Below are positions 27,837-37,187 of a DNA stretch of 53,568 bases, piece after piece; the stretch's first letter is position 1; the number at the start of each line of letters is the position of its first letter. This DNA is from Nitrospirota bacterium (GTDB taxonomy: Bacteria > Nitrospirota > Thermodesulfovibrionia > Thermodesulfovibrionales > SM23-35), in the NCBI GenBank assembly GCA_013388435.1, contig JACAFE010000022.1, forward strand, positions 1 through 53,568. Direction: 5' to 3'. Under the pieces are notes generated by a model. The model made no database searches. It was not told where the DNA came from and worked only from the letters and a program-made list of their open reading frames with translations. Position numbers and translations under genes: made by a program.

Positions 27837-30800
27837 ATGGAAAAAATATTTACATTATTCATTGCTTTCATTTTGTTTGCTTCAGGCTTTATTGCCGTAC
27901 CTGAAAAATCAGATGCTGAACTGACAAATATTTCTAACCAATTAAAAAACCATCCGCAAATAAGCGAAATTCAACTGCCTTTCATTTCAAATGAAGGGCA
28001 GTTTGATAAAAATATAAAATACTATGCTCGCATATTCAGTGGAAATCTTTTCGTTACACAGGAAGGTGATATTGTTTATTCAATACCACAATCAGGAAAA
28101 GATTCTAAAATTAATGGAAAAACCCCTGATTTGAAATTAAAAGAAAAATTTATAGGTGAAACCAATATGCCTTCTTTCAAAGGAGAATTGGCAAAAACTA
28201 AAGTCAGCGTATTCAAAGGCAATGACCCTTCAAAGTGGAAAAAGAATATTAATTCATATCAGCAAATCAGTCTTGGAGAGATTTATAAAGGAATCGAGAT
28301 TAAGTTAAAGGCTTATGAAGACACAATCGAAAAAATATTTTCTATAAAACCAGGCTCTAATCCAGATGCTATAATGCTTAAAATCGAAGGAGCAAAAAAC
28401 CTTAACATCAATGAAAAAGGTGAGCTTGAGGTTCTAACTGAAAAGGATAAAATTATATTCAGTAAACCTATTGCATACCAAATAAAAAATAACCAGCAAC
28501 AAGAAAAAGAATATGTTCAGGTTTCTTATATTGTTGTGGGCAACCAATACAGCTTTAAAGCCGGAAAATATGACAAAAATCGTGAACTTATAATTGACCC
28601 TTATGTTATTACAAAACCCATAGATTCCAATAAATCTGGAATACATATTACTGCAGGCACCCCATTATATAATGGTGTAAAAATCAGGGGATCTGGAGAA
28701 GACAGAGCTTATGCAATATTGACATATTTTGATGGAGATATAAATCGAGTTTTTGTTGCAGGATATTCCTATTCTTCAGACTTTCCAATTGAGGCATTTT
28801 TCGGTACGCCCGGAACAAATGATTCTGATGCTTTTGTGGCAAAGCTTTCTGAAAACCTTGATTATTTTGAGCATATTGTTTTTATTGGAGGTACTGCAGA
28901 TGATTTTGCGTATTCCATAGCAATGGATAGTTCGCAAAATGTTTATATAGCAGGAACTACAAATTCATCCAATATGCCTTTGCCTAATGCTAATGCTTAT
29001 GATGAAACTAATGCCGGTACAGATGCTTTTATCGCAAAACTTTCATACGGACTTGATGATTTAATATCTCTTACATATCTCGGTGGAAGTTCACTCGATG
29101 CTATTAATGAAAACTCACTTCTAATAAATGGATATGACGTTGTAGTTGCAGGTTATACAAATTCTACTAATTTTCCGACTCCTGATGATTATGCATATGA
29201 TAGAACCCACAATGGCGGTGAAGATGTTTTTATCGCGATTTTAAATACAGGTCTTGAGGGTACTCCAAACCCAACACCGGGACTCGAAACATTGAAAAGC
29301 TCAACCTTTATTGGTGGCTCAGGGAATGAAAGGCCTTTCGGACTTGCTCTTAGAAATGGATATAATGAATATTATGTTGCAGGATATACCACCTCATCTG
29401 ATTATCCAACAACTACAGAAGCTTATGATGAAGATTTTAATGGAGGAACAAGCGATTGTTTTATATCAAGAATAATGAATCTCGGATACAGTCCGCTTCA
29501 ATCTCTTGCTTCTTCAACTTTTCTTGGAGGCAATGGAACTGATGAAATACATGGTCTTAAAATAGGAGATTCACCGGATTTTTATGTATATGTAACCGGC
29601 AACACTAATTCTTCTGATTTTCTCGGAACCTGTGATCATGGCAATTGTGGTGGAACCGATGTTTTTATAGCACGTTTTGAACCCTCCTTATCAAATGCTT
29701 ATACACCTGTATTTACAAAGCTTGGTGGTACAAGTTCTGATTATGCCAAATCCATAATTTTAAACAGCGGTATGGTATTTGTTTCTGGAGTAACTTATTC
29801 AGATAATTTTCCAACAACTTCAAATGCTTTTGATCAAACATTTGGCGGAACTCATGGAACTAATTCAGATGGTTTTGTCTTAAGATATGACAGTAGTCTG
29901 ACTAATTTTGATGCATCAACATATCTTGGCGGCTCAGCTGATGATTTTGCTCCTGCAATAACTTCAGATTCCATAGAAAATATTTATGTAGCAGGCAGCA
30001 CAAATTCAACAGATTTCCCTACAACATCAGCTTCATTTGGAATAGCAGGCGGAAACTTTGAAGCTTTTGTCTCACATTTTGATGATATGCTTAAAGGCAC
30101 TTCCTGCATTTATACATTTAACCCAGAAAATATAACTGTATCATCAGCTGGAGGTAATTTCAGTATAAATATTTCAACATCATTGGGCTGTGATTGGACC
30201 GCCTATAGTGAAGATTCATGGATAAATATAACATCTGGTGGTGGAACGGGAAATGGCACAATTAATTATACAATTTCAGCAAACTCAGGCAGGGTCAGAA
30301 AGGGTTCAATTTATATTCAAGGTAAAGTTTTCACTATTTTCCAAAACGGAGTTAATTCCGCAAGAATCACCAATTCTTCAAATGGACATCAATATCAACG
30401 ATTTGATTTATTAAGAAATTTTAATGGTGCAAATTCCTACTGTCAGAGCCTTGGAGGTTATCTTGCAACAATTACTTCAACCTCAGAACAAGATTTTATT
30501 TATAACAATTTAGTTTATGGTGCAGATATGGAGAATGAGCTTCAGGAATGCACGATTGGTGCCATTCAAACCGCTTGTACACCAGAGCCTTCATGTGGCT
30601 GGCAATGGGTATCAGGTGAAACATGGGGATTTACAAACTGGTTAGGATCTGAACCAGATAATACTGGCGGCATAGAAAATAACATAGCTATGTTAGAAGA
30701 TGGCAAATGGGATGATTACTACGGAAATAAATTAAAAAGTTTTATATGTGAATTTGAACAGACTTTTGCGCTAACTGTCAGCAAAACAGGAACAGGCAGC

Positions 30801-32243
30801 GGTACTGTTACAAGCAATGAAACAACAAATCCAAAAATTAATTGTGGAAGTGTATGTGGAGCTGTTTATAATTATGGTGAAAATGTAACACTGAATGCTG
30901 TAGCTGACACTAATTCTGTATTTACCGGTTGGAGTGGAGCAGGATGCAGTGGCACAGGTTCCTGCACAATATTAATGGATTCAAGCAAAGCAGTAACAGC
31001 AATTTTTACTAAAACAAAGTTCACAGTAACACCGATATTTGATGAACATGGCACCATGACTCCTTCAACACCTCAACTTGTTGATTCAGGCTCTACAGTA
31101 CAATTTACCATAACGCCAAACTCTGGTTATAGAATACTTTCAGTAAGCGGGTCATGCGGAGGCACTCTAAACGGAAATATATATACTACATATCCAGTAT
31201 TAGAAGATTGTAATGTAAGAGTATATTTTACAACCAATACATTTAATATAACAGCAAGCGCTGGTCAGGGAGGAAGCATTAGCCCAACTTCTGCAACAGT
31301 CAATTATGGCGAAACAGTTGAGTTCACTGTGACTCCTGACGAAGGATACCATATTTCGTCAGTAACAGGTTGTGGAGTTACAAAAAAGACAATATTAGCC
31401 GCAGGAACAAAAAAGAAAAAGAAAACAAAAACAACAGCAGCTTCAGAAACATATGTAACAGCACCTGTAACAGAAGCTTGTTCAGTTACTGCTACTTTTG
31501 CTATAAACACATACACTGTCACGCCTTCAGCAGGAGAGCATGGAACAATGACTCCTTCAACACCTCAGACTGTAAACTACAATGATACAATTACATTTGA
31601 AATTAAAGCAGACGAAGGATACCACATAGTATCTGTTTCAGGATGTAATGGCACTGCATATACAGCAGCCAAGAAGAAAAAGAAAAGGAAACTACAGGCA
31701 GTAAGCGAATATACATATACAACAGGGAAAATAACAGGAGATTGCACTGTTGAAGCCACTTTTGGGATTAATACATATACAGTAACTCCAAAAGCAAATG
31801 CGCATGGAAGCATAAATCCTTCAACACCTCAGACTGTAAACTATAATGACAAAATTTCTTTTACATTAACACCTGATTTGCACTATCACATCTCATCTGT
31901 TACAGGATGCGGTGGAAGTCTTTCAGAAAATATTTATACAACAGGAAATATAACAGGCGATTGTACAGTAGAAGCTACATTTGGTGCAGATACATTTGAG
32001 GCTGTAATTCAGCAGACAGGCGGAAGCGGAACAATAACAGGCAGTGGTATTTCATGCGAAGGAACTGCATGTTCAGGGTCATTTGAGTATGGAGCAAAAC
32101 TTGTACTGAAAATTAAACCCGACGCAGGATATAGAATAAAAGATATTAAGATAAATGGAGTCTCAATTGGTTCAATATCAGTTATTACAATAAAACAGGT
32201 ACTGAGTAATTACAATATAGAAATTATATACGAACCTGTGTAA
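27837..32243 (+). CDS. Large secreted protein: SBBP-like repeats, BACON domain, C-type-lectin-like domain, four C-terminal beta repeats
   Basis: AAGGAG RBS and MEKIFTLFIAFILFASG signal peptide; repeated 'VFVAGYSYSSDFP...GTPGTNDSDAFVAKL'; CIYTFNPENITVSSAGGNFSINISTSLGCDWTAYSEDSWINI; GHQYQRF...CQSLGGYLATI...WLGSEPDN. Confidence 0.85.
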   Translation: MEKIFTLFIAFILFASGFIAVPEKSDAELTNISNQLKNHPQISEIQLPFISNEGQFDKNIKYYARIFSGNLFVTQEGDIVYSIPQSGKDSKINGKTPDLKLKEKFIGETNMPSFKGELAKTKVSVFKGNDPSKWKKNINSYQQISLGEIYKGIEIKLKAYEDTIEKIFSIKPGSNPDAIMLKIEGAKNLNINEKGELEVLTEKDKIIFSKPIAYQIKNNQQQEKEYVQVSYIVVGNQYSFKAGKYDKNRELIIDPYVITKPIDSNKSGIHITAGTPLYNGVKIRGSGEDRAYAILTYFDGDINRVFVAGYSYSSDFPIEAFFGTPGTNDSDAFVAKLSENLDYFEHIVFIGGTADDFAYSIAMDSSQNVYIAGTTNSSNMPLPNANAYDETNAGTDAFIAKLSYGLDDLISLTYLGGSSLDAINENSLLINGYDVVVAGYTNSTNFPTPDDYAYDRTHNGGEDVFIAILNTGLEGTPNPTPGLETLKSSTFIGGSGNERPFGLALRNGYNEYYVAGYTTSSDYPTTTEAYDEDFNGGTSDCFISRIMNLGYSPLQSLASSTFLGGNGTDEIHGLKIGDSPDFYVYVTGNTNSSDFLGTCDHGNCGGTDVFIARFEPSLSNAYTPVFTKLGGTSSDYAKSIILNSGMVFVSGVTYSDNFPTTSNAFDQTFGGTHGTNSDGFVLRYDSSLTNFDASTYLGGSADDFAPAITSDSIENIYVAGSTNSTDFPTTSASFGIAGGNFEAFVSHFDDMLKGTSCIYTFNPENITVSSAGGNFSINISTSLGCDWTAYSEDSWINITSGGGTGNGTINYTISANSGRVRKGSIYIQGKVFTIFQNGVNSARITNSSNGHQYQRFDLLRNFNGANSYCQSLGGYLATITSTSEQDFIYNNLVYGADMENELQECTIGAIQTACTPEPSCGWQWVSGETWGFTNWLGSEPDNTGGIENNIAMLEDGKWDDYYGNKLKSFICEFEQTFALTVSKTGTGSGTVTSNETTNPKINCGSVCGAVYNYGENVTLNAVADTNSVFTGWSGAGCSGTGSCTILMDSSKAVTAIFTKTKFTVTPIFDEHGTMTPSTPQLVDSGSTVQFTITPNSGYRILSVSGSCGGTLNGNIYTTYPVLEDCNVRVYFTTNTFNITASAGQGGSISPTSATVNYGETVEFTVTPDEGYHISSVTGCGVTKKTILAAGTKKKKKTKTTAASETYVTAPVTEACSVTATFAINTYTVTPSAGEHGTMTPSTPQTVNYNDTITFEIKADEGYHIVSVSGCNGTAYTAAKKKKKRKLQAVSEYTYTTGKITGDCTVEATFGINTYTVTPKANAHGSINPSTPQTVNYNDKISFTLTPDLHYHISSVTGCGGSLSENIYTTGNITGDCTVEATFGADTFEAVIQQTGGSGTITGSGISCEGTACSGSFEYGAKLVLKIKPDAGYRIKDIKINGVSIGSISVITIKQVLSNYNIEIIYEPV
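31018..31990 (+). repeat. Four tandem divergent beta-repeat units in the SBBP protein
   Basis: 'TVTP..xxHGTMTPSTPQTVNYND..F.I..DEGYHI.SVSGC.....YTTG.ITGDCTVEATF' repeated; CCTTCAACACCTCAGACTGTAAACTA conserved at DNA level in units 3 and 4. Confidence 0.85.
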
Positions 32244-32274
32244 TTTAAGGATACAATTAATAATCTAACCGGCT

Positions 32275-32334
32275 AAAAAAGCAGATGTTGCAAAAACATC
32301 GAAAAATAATTTTTATCGCAACATCTGCTTTTTT
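32275..32334. terminator. Perfect 17-bp inverted repeat ending in T6: terminator, built from the same GCAGATGTTGC motif as the mosaic repeat ends
   Basis: AAAAAAGCAGATGTTGC (32275-32291) / GCAACATCTGCTTTTTT (32318-32334), 26-nt loop. Confidence 0.8.
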
Positions 32335-32351
32335 CGGATTTATTACATCTT

Positions 32352-32897
32352 ATGAATCCAGTATCTATAATCAAAAAATTTTATCACCCTGATACAAGAG
32401 CATACTATTTTCTTGTTCATCATAGCTGGATGGTTACCCGGAAAGCTTTAACAATTGCAAAGAAAATGAGCCACATGAAACCTAATCTCAAATTTATTGA
32501 AGAAGCCGCTATGCTGCATGATATCGGGATACTTGTTACTAATGAGCCCTCAATTGGTTGTTTTGGAGATAAGCCTTATGTATGTCATGGTTATGCCGGA
32601 AGAGAAATGCTCGAGAATGAAGGATTGTATGAACATGGACTTGTGTGTGAAAGGCATATAGGTGTTGGCATTTCACTTAAAGATATAAAAGATAAAAATT
32701 TGCCATTGCCTGAACGAGATATGATGCCTGTTACAATAGAAGAACAGATTATATGCTTTTCGGATAAATTCTTCTCAAAAAATCAGGAATTCCTTCTTAA
32801 AGAAAAGCCGGTTGATTTAGTAATCAATGGAATTTCAAAGTATGGCAGGGAGAAACTTGAGATTTTCAAAAACTGGTTAAAACTTTTTAAAGAATAA
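32352..32897 (+). CDS. HD-domain phosphohydrolase-like protein
   Basis: EEAAMLHDIGILVTNEP; VCHGYAGREMLENEG; VCERHIGVGIS. Confidence 0.85.
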   Translation: MNPVSIIKKFYHPDTRAYYFLVHHSWMVTRKALTIAKKMSHMKPNLKFIEEAAMLHDIGILVTNEPSIGCFGDKPYVCHGYAGREMLENEGLYEHGLVCERHIGVGISLKDIKDKNLPLPERDMMPVTIEEQIICFSDKFFSKNQEFLLKEKPVDLVINGISKYGREKLEIFKNWLKLFKE

Positions 32898-32898
32898 A

Positions 32899-33906
32899 CT
32901 AAGAGTTCATTTTTATCTCATAGCATTTGTGCGCTAATTCTACAAGTTCGTTTAACCCCCATGTCTGCCTGTCTGTAAGATATTTTGTAAGATTCGAAGG
33001 TATTGCATTAATGCCGAGAAATGCACCACTGATTGCGCCTGCCATAGCTGCGGTTGTATCAGTATCACCTCCCCCGGAAATTGCGGTACAGATTGTTTCC
33101 ATATAATCGTATGGATTCTTTAAAAATGAATATAGACTCCAGAGAACACTGCTTACAACATACCCTGAAATTCCTTTCCATTCATCATCATCAATAAATT
33201 CTTCATCATATCCTGCTTTTGATATTTCTTCAAAAGCATCAACAACTGATAGAGTTAGCCAGAAAGAAAGTTTTTTAAGTTCAGATGAGAATATATACGA
33301 AATTTTTTCTGTCCATTCTTCAAGTTTTAAGAGAAAGTAATTCTGGTCAAAAGATTTCAGGGTTAATACGAGAGCAACAGCTCCGCTTATGGCTACAGCT
33401 CCTGCCAAACTTCTCGGGTCTTGATGGGTTATTCTTCCCTGATCTTGAGCTGCTTTAATAAGCATTTCTGGATTATCATAAAAGAACAAACCTATTGGCG
33501 CTGCCCTCATTGCGCTTCCGTTACCTGCTGCAGGTGGAGGTGTGCCTGATTCCTGCCATGAAATCCCGCAGCAAAGTCTCTTAACTGATTCTTTAGTAGA
33601 GTAACCAAAAGCAACTATTCTTTTCTCTATAAATGTCATTGCAATCCTGTTTGCGTAATCTGCGGGATCAAATTTTTTGCAGGCAACATAACTCTGCATT
33701 AGCTCACGTGCGAGCTGCGAATCATCTGAATACTGGCCAAAAGCAAATGGAAATCTGCCAAGCTCAGCGGCAAGACCTGTTTTCAGATAATCTTCTACAT
33801 AGCGGATGGATGCCTGTGGAGAATAACCTTCTGTAACAAATCCCGCTGCATCACCCAGACATTGTCCGATAATACAACCGCTGAATTTATCTTTAAGTTC
33901 TATCAT
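32899..33906 (-). CDS. ADP-ribosylglycohydrolase family protein
   Basis: FSGCIIGQCLGDAAGFVTEGY; QYSDDSQLARELMQ; ISGGGDTDTTAAMAGAISGAFLG. Confidence 0.9.
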   Translation of the reverse strand: MIELKDKFSGCIIGQCLGDAAGFVTEGYSPQASIRYVEDYLKTGLAAELGRFPFAFGQYSDDSQLARELMQSYVACKKFDPADYANRIAMTFIEKRIVAFGYSTKESVKRLCCGISWQESGTPPPAAGNGSAMRAAPIGLFFYDNPEMLIKAAQDQGRITHQDPRSLAGAVAISGAVALVLTLKSFDQNYFLLKLEEWTEKISYIFSSELKKLSFWLTLSVVDAFEEISKAGYDEEFIDDDEWKGISGYVVSSVLWSLYSFLKNPYDYMETICTAISGGGDTDTTAAMAGAISGAFLGINAIPSNLTKYLTDRQTWGLNELVELAHKCYEIKMNS

Positions 33907-34854
33907 CTATCTCCCATAAACTTCATTAAGTATTGCTCTCGCGCCCCTTAGAAGAATATCTTCAGCCAGTTCAATACCTATTTTCTCCGCATCAGAAATA
34001 GAACCTTTTTTATTCCCTCTGATTATCCTATCACCTGTTATACTGCCAACAAGCCCGTCAAGAGAAATTGAATCCGTATTTTCAAATACAGCATGGGCTG
34101 CAATAGGAACCTGACAGCCACCTTCAAGCTTCTTCAAGAATGCTCTTTCTGCACTTACACAAATTGCGGTTTCTGCATGATTCAAAGGCAAAATAAGTTT
34201 ATTAATGAATTCGTCATGCTTTCTGCATTCAATGCCTATAGCACCCTGTCCTATTGCCGGAAGGCTTACTTCAAATGAAAGAAATTCTGTAATCCTGTTG
34301 CCAAGCCCCAATCTTTTAGCTCCAGCAGCAGCAAGTATGATTGCATCATACCTGCCTTCATCAAGCTTGCGAATTCTTGTATCAACATTGCCTCTTAATT
34401 GTTCAATTATTAAATCAGGTCTTATATTAAGAAGCTGGCAGGAACGTCTCAAACTGCTTGTTCCTATTTTTGCTTTATGAGGTATTGATTTAAAATTTCG
34501 AATTTCGAATCCCGAACCCTGAATTCGGGATATAAGTACGTCCCTGGGATCTTCCCTCTTACAGATTACAGCAAGATGAAGACCATCGGGAAATTCAGTA
34601 GGCACATCTTTCATGCTATGCACTGCTATATCTGCTTCCTCTCTTAATAATGCTTCCTCTATTTCCTTTACAAAAAGTCCCTTGCCACCTACTTTTGCAA
34701 GCGGCACATCAAGAATTTTATCTCCTGTGGTTTTTATTTTATTTAACTCTACATTGATTCCGGGATAAAGTTTCTGAAGTTCTGCTTTAACGAATTCTGC
34801 CTGCCAGAGCGCGAGTTTACTGCTTCTTGTGCCGATGATTATCTTTTTTCTCAT
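33907..34854 (-). CDS. hemC: Hydroxymethylbilane synthase
   Basis: [64 protein letters not shown]. Confidence 0.97.
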   Translation of the reverse strand: MRKKIIIGTRSSKLALWQAEFVKAELQKLYPGINVELNKIKTTGDKILDVPLAKVGGKGLFVKEIEEALLREEADIAVHSMKDVPTEFPDGLHLAVICKREDPRDVLISRIQGSGFEIRNFKSIPHKAKIGTSSLRRSCQLLNIRPDLIIEQLRGNVDTRIRKLDEGRYDAIILAAAGAKRLGLGNRITEFLSFEVSLPAIGQGAIGIECRKHDEFINKLILPLNHAETAICVSAERAFLKKLEGGCQVPIAAHAVFENTDSISLDGLVGSITGDRIIRGNKKGSISDAEKIGIELAEDILLRGARAILNEVYGR

Positions 34855-34872
34855 AAATAAAAAGAATACCTT

Positions 34873-36141
34873 CTATCCTTTCTTTCCGTCCATACCATAT
34901 AATTTTCTAATAGCAGCCACTAAAATATCTCTGTCATCAGAATCTTCTTTCAATGCTGCTGTTGGCGGATGAATCAATTTATTTACTATAGCAGTAGCCA
35001 TATATTCAATGGCTTCTCTTTCTTTCTGACCCATGTTAGGAATTTTGTGCATTAATTTTTCGAGTTCTTCTTTTTTTATCTCTTCAGCTCTTTCCCTGAT
35101 AGCAATAATAGTCGGGACCGAATCAAGAGATTGAAGCCATTTATAAAAAGTTTCAATCTCTTCTTCTATAATTTGTTCTGCTTTTTCAGCTTCCTTTTTC
35201 CTCTCAAAAAGATTTGTATCAACAATTCCCTGAAGGTCATCAACATTATAGAGATAAACATTATCGAGTTCATTTATCTCCGGGTCTATATTTCTCGGGA
35301 CAGAAATGTCAATTATAAAAACCTGTCTCTGCTTTCTTTCTTTCATTACTTTTTGCATCTGATTTTTCAAAAGGATATAATGTGATGCGCCGGTAGAACA
35401 GATTATTATATCTGCTCTGTGCATTTCATCTATAAAATTCTCAAATTTAACAGGTCTTCCATTAAATTCTTTAGCGAGATCACATGCACGTTCATAAGTT
35501 CTGTTTGCGACAAGAACATCTCTTACGCCATTATTTATAAGATGCCTTGCAGCAAGTTCTGCCATTTCACCTGCACCAAGCAACATGAAAACTTTTTTTG
35601 AAAGATCCGTAAATATTTTTTTAGCTAACTCAACCGCTGCAAAACTTATTGAAACAGCATTTTCCGCTATTTTTGTTTCTGTTCTTACGCGCTTTGCGAC
35701 TGATATGGCTTTTTTCATAAGTTTGTTCAGGAGTATTCCTGTAGTTTTTTTTGCGAGGGCAAGTTCAAATGCGTCTTTTAGTTGTCCAAGTATCTGGGGT
35801 TCGCCAATCACCATTGAATCAAGGCTTGAGGCAACCCTGAAGACATGCTTTACAGCATCCATATCAGAATGTATATATAAAGACCTGTCAAGAGCTGTCC
35901 TGTTGATGTTATGATAGTCTGCAAGAAAAACTCTTATTGCTTCTGCTGCTTTTTCTATATCATCTACATTTGCATAAAGTTCAACTCTATTACAGGTTGA
36001 TAAAATAATGCCTTCTTTGACATGTGGAAGTTTATGAAAAAGCAATAAACCTTCTTCAAGCTTTGGACCGTTAAAAGCAAGCTTTTCCCTTACATCTACA
36101 TCTGCTACTTTATGATTGAGTCCTACTACAAGAACTTTCAT
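34873..36141 (-). CDS. hemA: Glutamyl-tRNA reductase
   Basis: VVGLNHKVADVDVREKLAF; ILSTCNRVELYA; SSLDSMVIGEPQILGQLKDAF. Confidence 0.97.
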   Translation of the reverse strand: MKVLVVGLNHKVADVDVREKLAFNGPKLEEGLLLFHKLPHVKEGIILSTCNRVELYANVDDIEKAAEAIRVFLADYHNINRTALDRSLYIHSDMDAVKHVFRVASSLDSMVIGEPQILGQLKDAFELALAKKTTGILLNKLMKKAISVAKRVRTETKIAENAVSISFAAVELAKKIFTDLSKKVFMLLGAGEMAELAARHLINNGVRDVLVANRTYERACDLAKEFNGRPVKFENFIDEMHRADIIICSTGASHYILLKNQMQKVMKERKQRQVFIIDISVPRNIDPEINELDNVYLYNVDDLQGIVDTNLFERKKEAEKAEQIIEEEIETFYKWLQSLDSVPTIIAIRERAEEIKKEELEKLMHKIPNMGQKEREAIEYMATAIVNKLIHPPTAALKEDSDDRDILVAAIRKLYGMDGKKG

Positions 36142-36953
36142 AAGAAAACGTGAAGACCCTTTTTAAGAAGTTTAATTCCAAAAAAAGCTATTAATATTGT
36201 TAAAAATCCAAGAATTGAAAGAATAGCAGCTCTTTTGCCACGCCACCCAGCTATTAGCCGTGCATGAAGGATAATCGCATAAATAAACCATGTTACCAAA
36301 GACCATGTTTCTCTTGGATCCCAGTTCCAGTAACTTCCCCATGCAGTTTGCGCCCATAATGCTCCTGTTATAATTGCAAAGGTAAGCAACGGGAATCCAA
36401 AAGTTATAAGTCTATAATTTATTTCATCAAGGCTTTGCAGGCTCGGGAGTCTTTCAAATAACCCTGATATTTTTTTGGTTTTAACATAATGCTCCTGAAC
36501 AAGATACATTATGCCTATTCCAAAAGCGAGGGCAAAAGCCGCGTTTCCAAGAAAAGCAAAAACAGTATGAATCCCAAGCCAGTAACTCTGCAAAACCGGA
36601 CTTAAAGGTTTTATTTCTCTTGGCAGTATTGATGAGGATAACATTAGTAATAAAACAAAAGGCAATATAAAAGAAGGAAGTAAATTTATCCTGTATCTGA
36701 AATTCAACAGAAAAAAAATGAACACTATACACCACGAGAAAAACGATGTTGCTTCATGAGGGTTAGTTATTGGTATATGTCCGGCAACGACATAACGATA
36801 TATAATATTGACAGTATGGATGAAAAACCCTGCTGCTGCAAAAATAAGCATTATCCTGTGAGTTATTTTTGACTCTTTGAAGATTTCTGTAATGCTTACT
36901 ATTGCGGAAGCAAAATAGCAAGTGAGAGCAAGTTCAAACAGAATTATATCCAT
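36138..36953 (-). CDS. ccsA: Cytochrome c biogenesis protein CcsA/ResC-like (HemX-type membrane protein)
   Basis: Multiple TM helices; WGSYWNWDPRETWSLVTWFIYAIILHARL tryptophan-rich haem-handling motif; start at MDIILFELA, overlapping the upstream small ORF as TAATG. Confidence 0.92.
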   Translation of the reverse strand: MDIILFELALTCYFASAIVSITEIFKESKITHRIMLIFAAAGFFIHTVNIIYRYVVAGHIPITNPHEATSFFSWCIVFIFFLLNFRYRINLLPSFILPFVLLLMLSSSILPREIKPLSPVLQSYWLGIHTVFAFLGNAAFALAFGIGIMYLVQEHYVKTKKISGLFERLPSLQSLDEINYRLITFGFPLLTFAIITGALWAQTAWGSYWNWDPRETWSLVTWFIYAIILHARLIAGWRGKRAAILSILGFLTILIAFFGIKLLKKGLHVFL

Positions 36954-37123
36954 TAGAAACAACCAAGTTCACAATTTGCGATTTTAACCTTCAGCTCATC
37001 AGCAACTTTTCCAATATCCCGATAAGAAACCGAAAGGTCTTCTGCTATCTTTCTTGCTACTTTACAGGGTATCTTGTTATCAATAGCTCTTTTTTTTATT
37101 TCCTCGGCAATTTTCTCTTTCAT
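36953..37123 (-). CDS. 56-aa small conserved-looking protein, C-terminus CELGCF (not in the ORF track)
   Basis: Translated by hand: MKEKIAEEIKKRAIDNKIPCKVARKIAEDLSVSYRDIGKVADELKVKIANCELGCF*; TAATG overlap with ccsA. Confidence 0.7.
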   Translation of the reverse strand: MKEKIAEEIKKRAIDNKIPCKVARKIAEDLSVSYRDIGKVADELKVKIANCELGCF

Positions 37124-37187
37124 AATGATATATAAAAATATTACACCATAAAGTATTGAAAACTCAAATATGTAATAATATATATCA

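Noticed and set aside
31304-31813. Antisense ORFs rich in Phe/Val opposite the lysine-rich repeats
   Set aside because: Complement of AAA/AAG codons gives TTT/CTT runs; no independent coding evidence.
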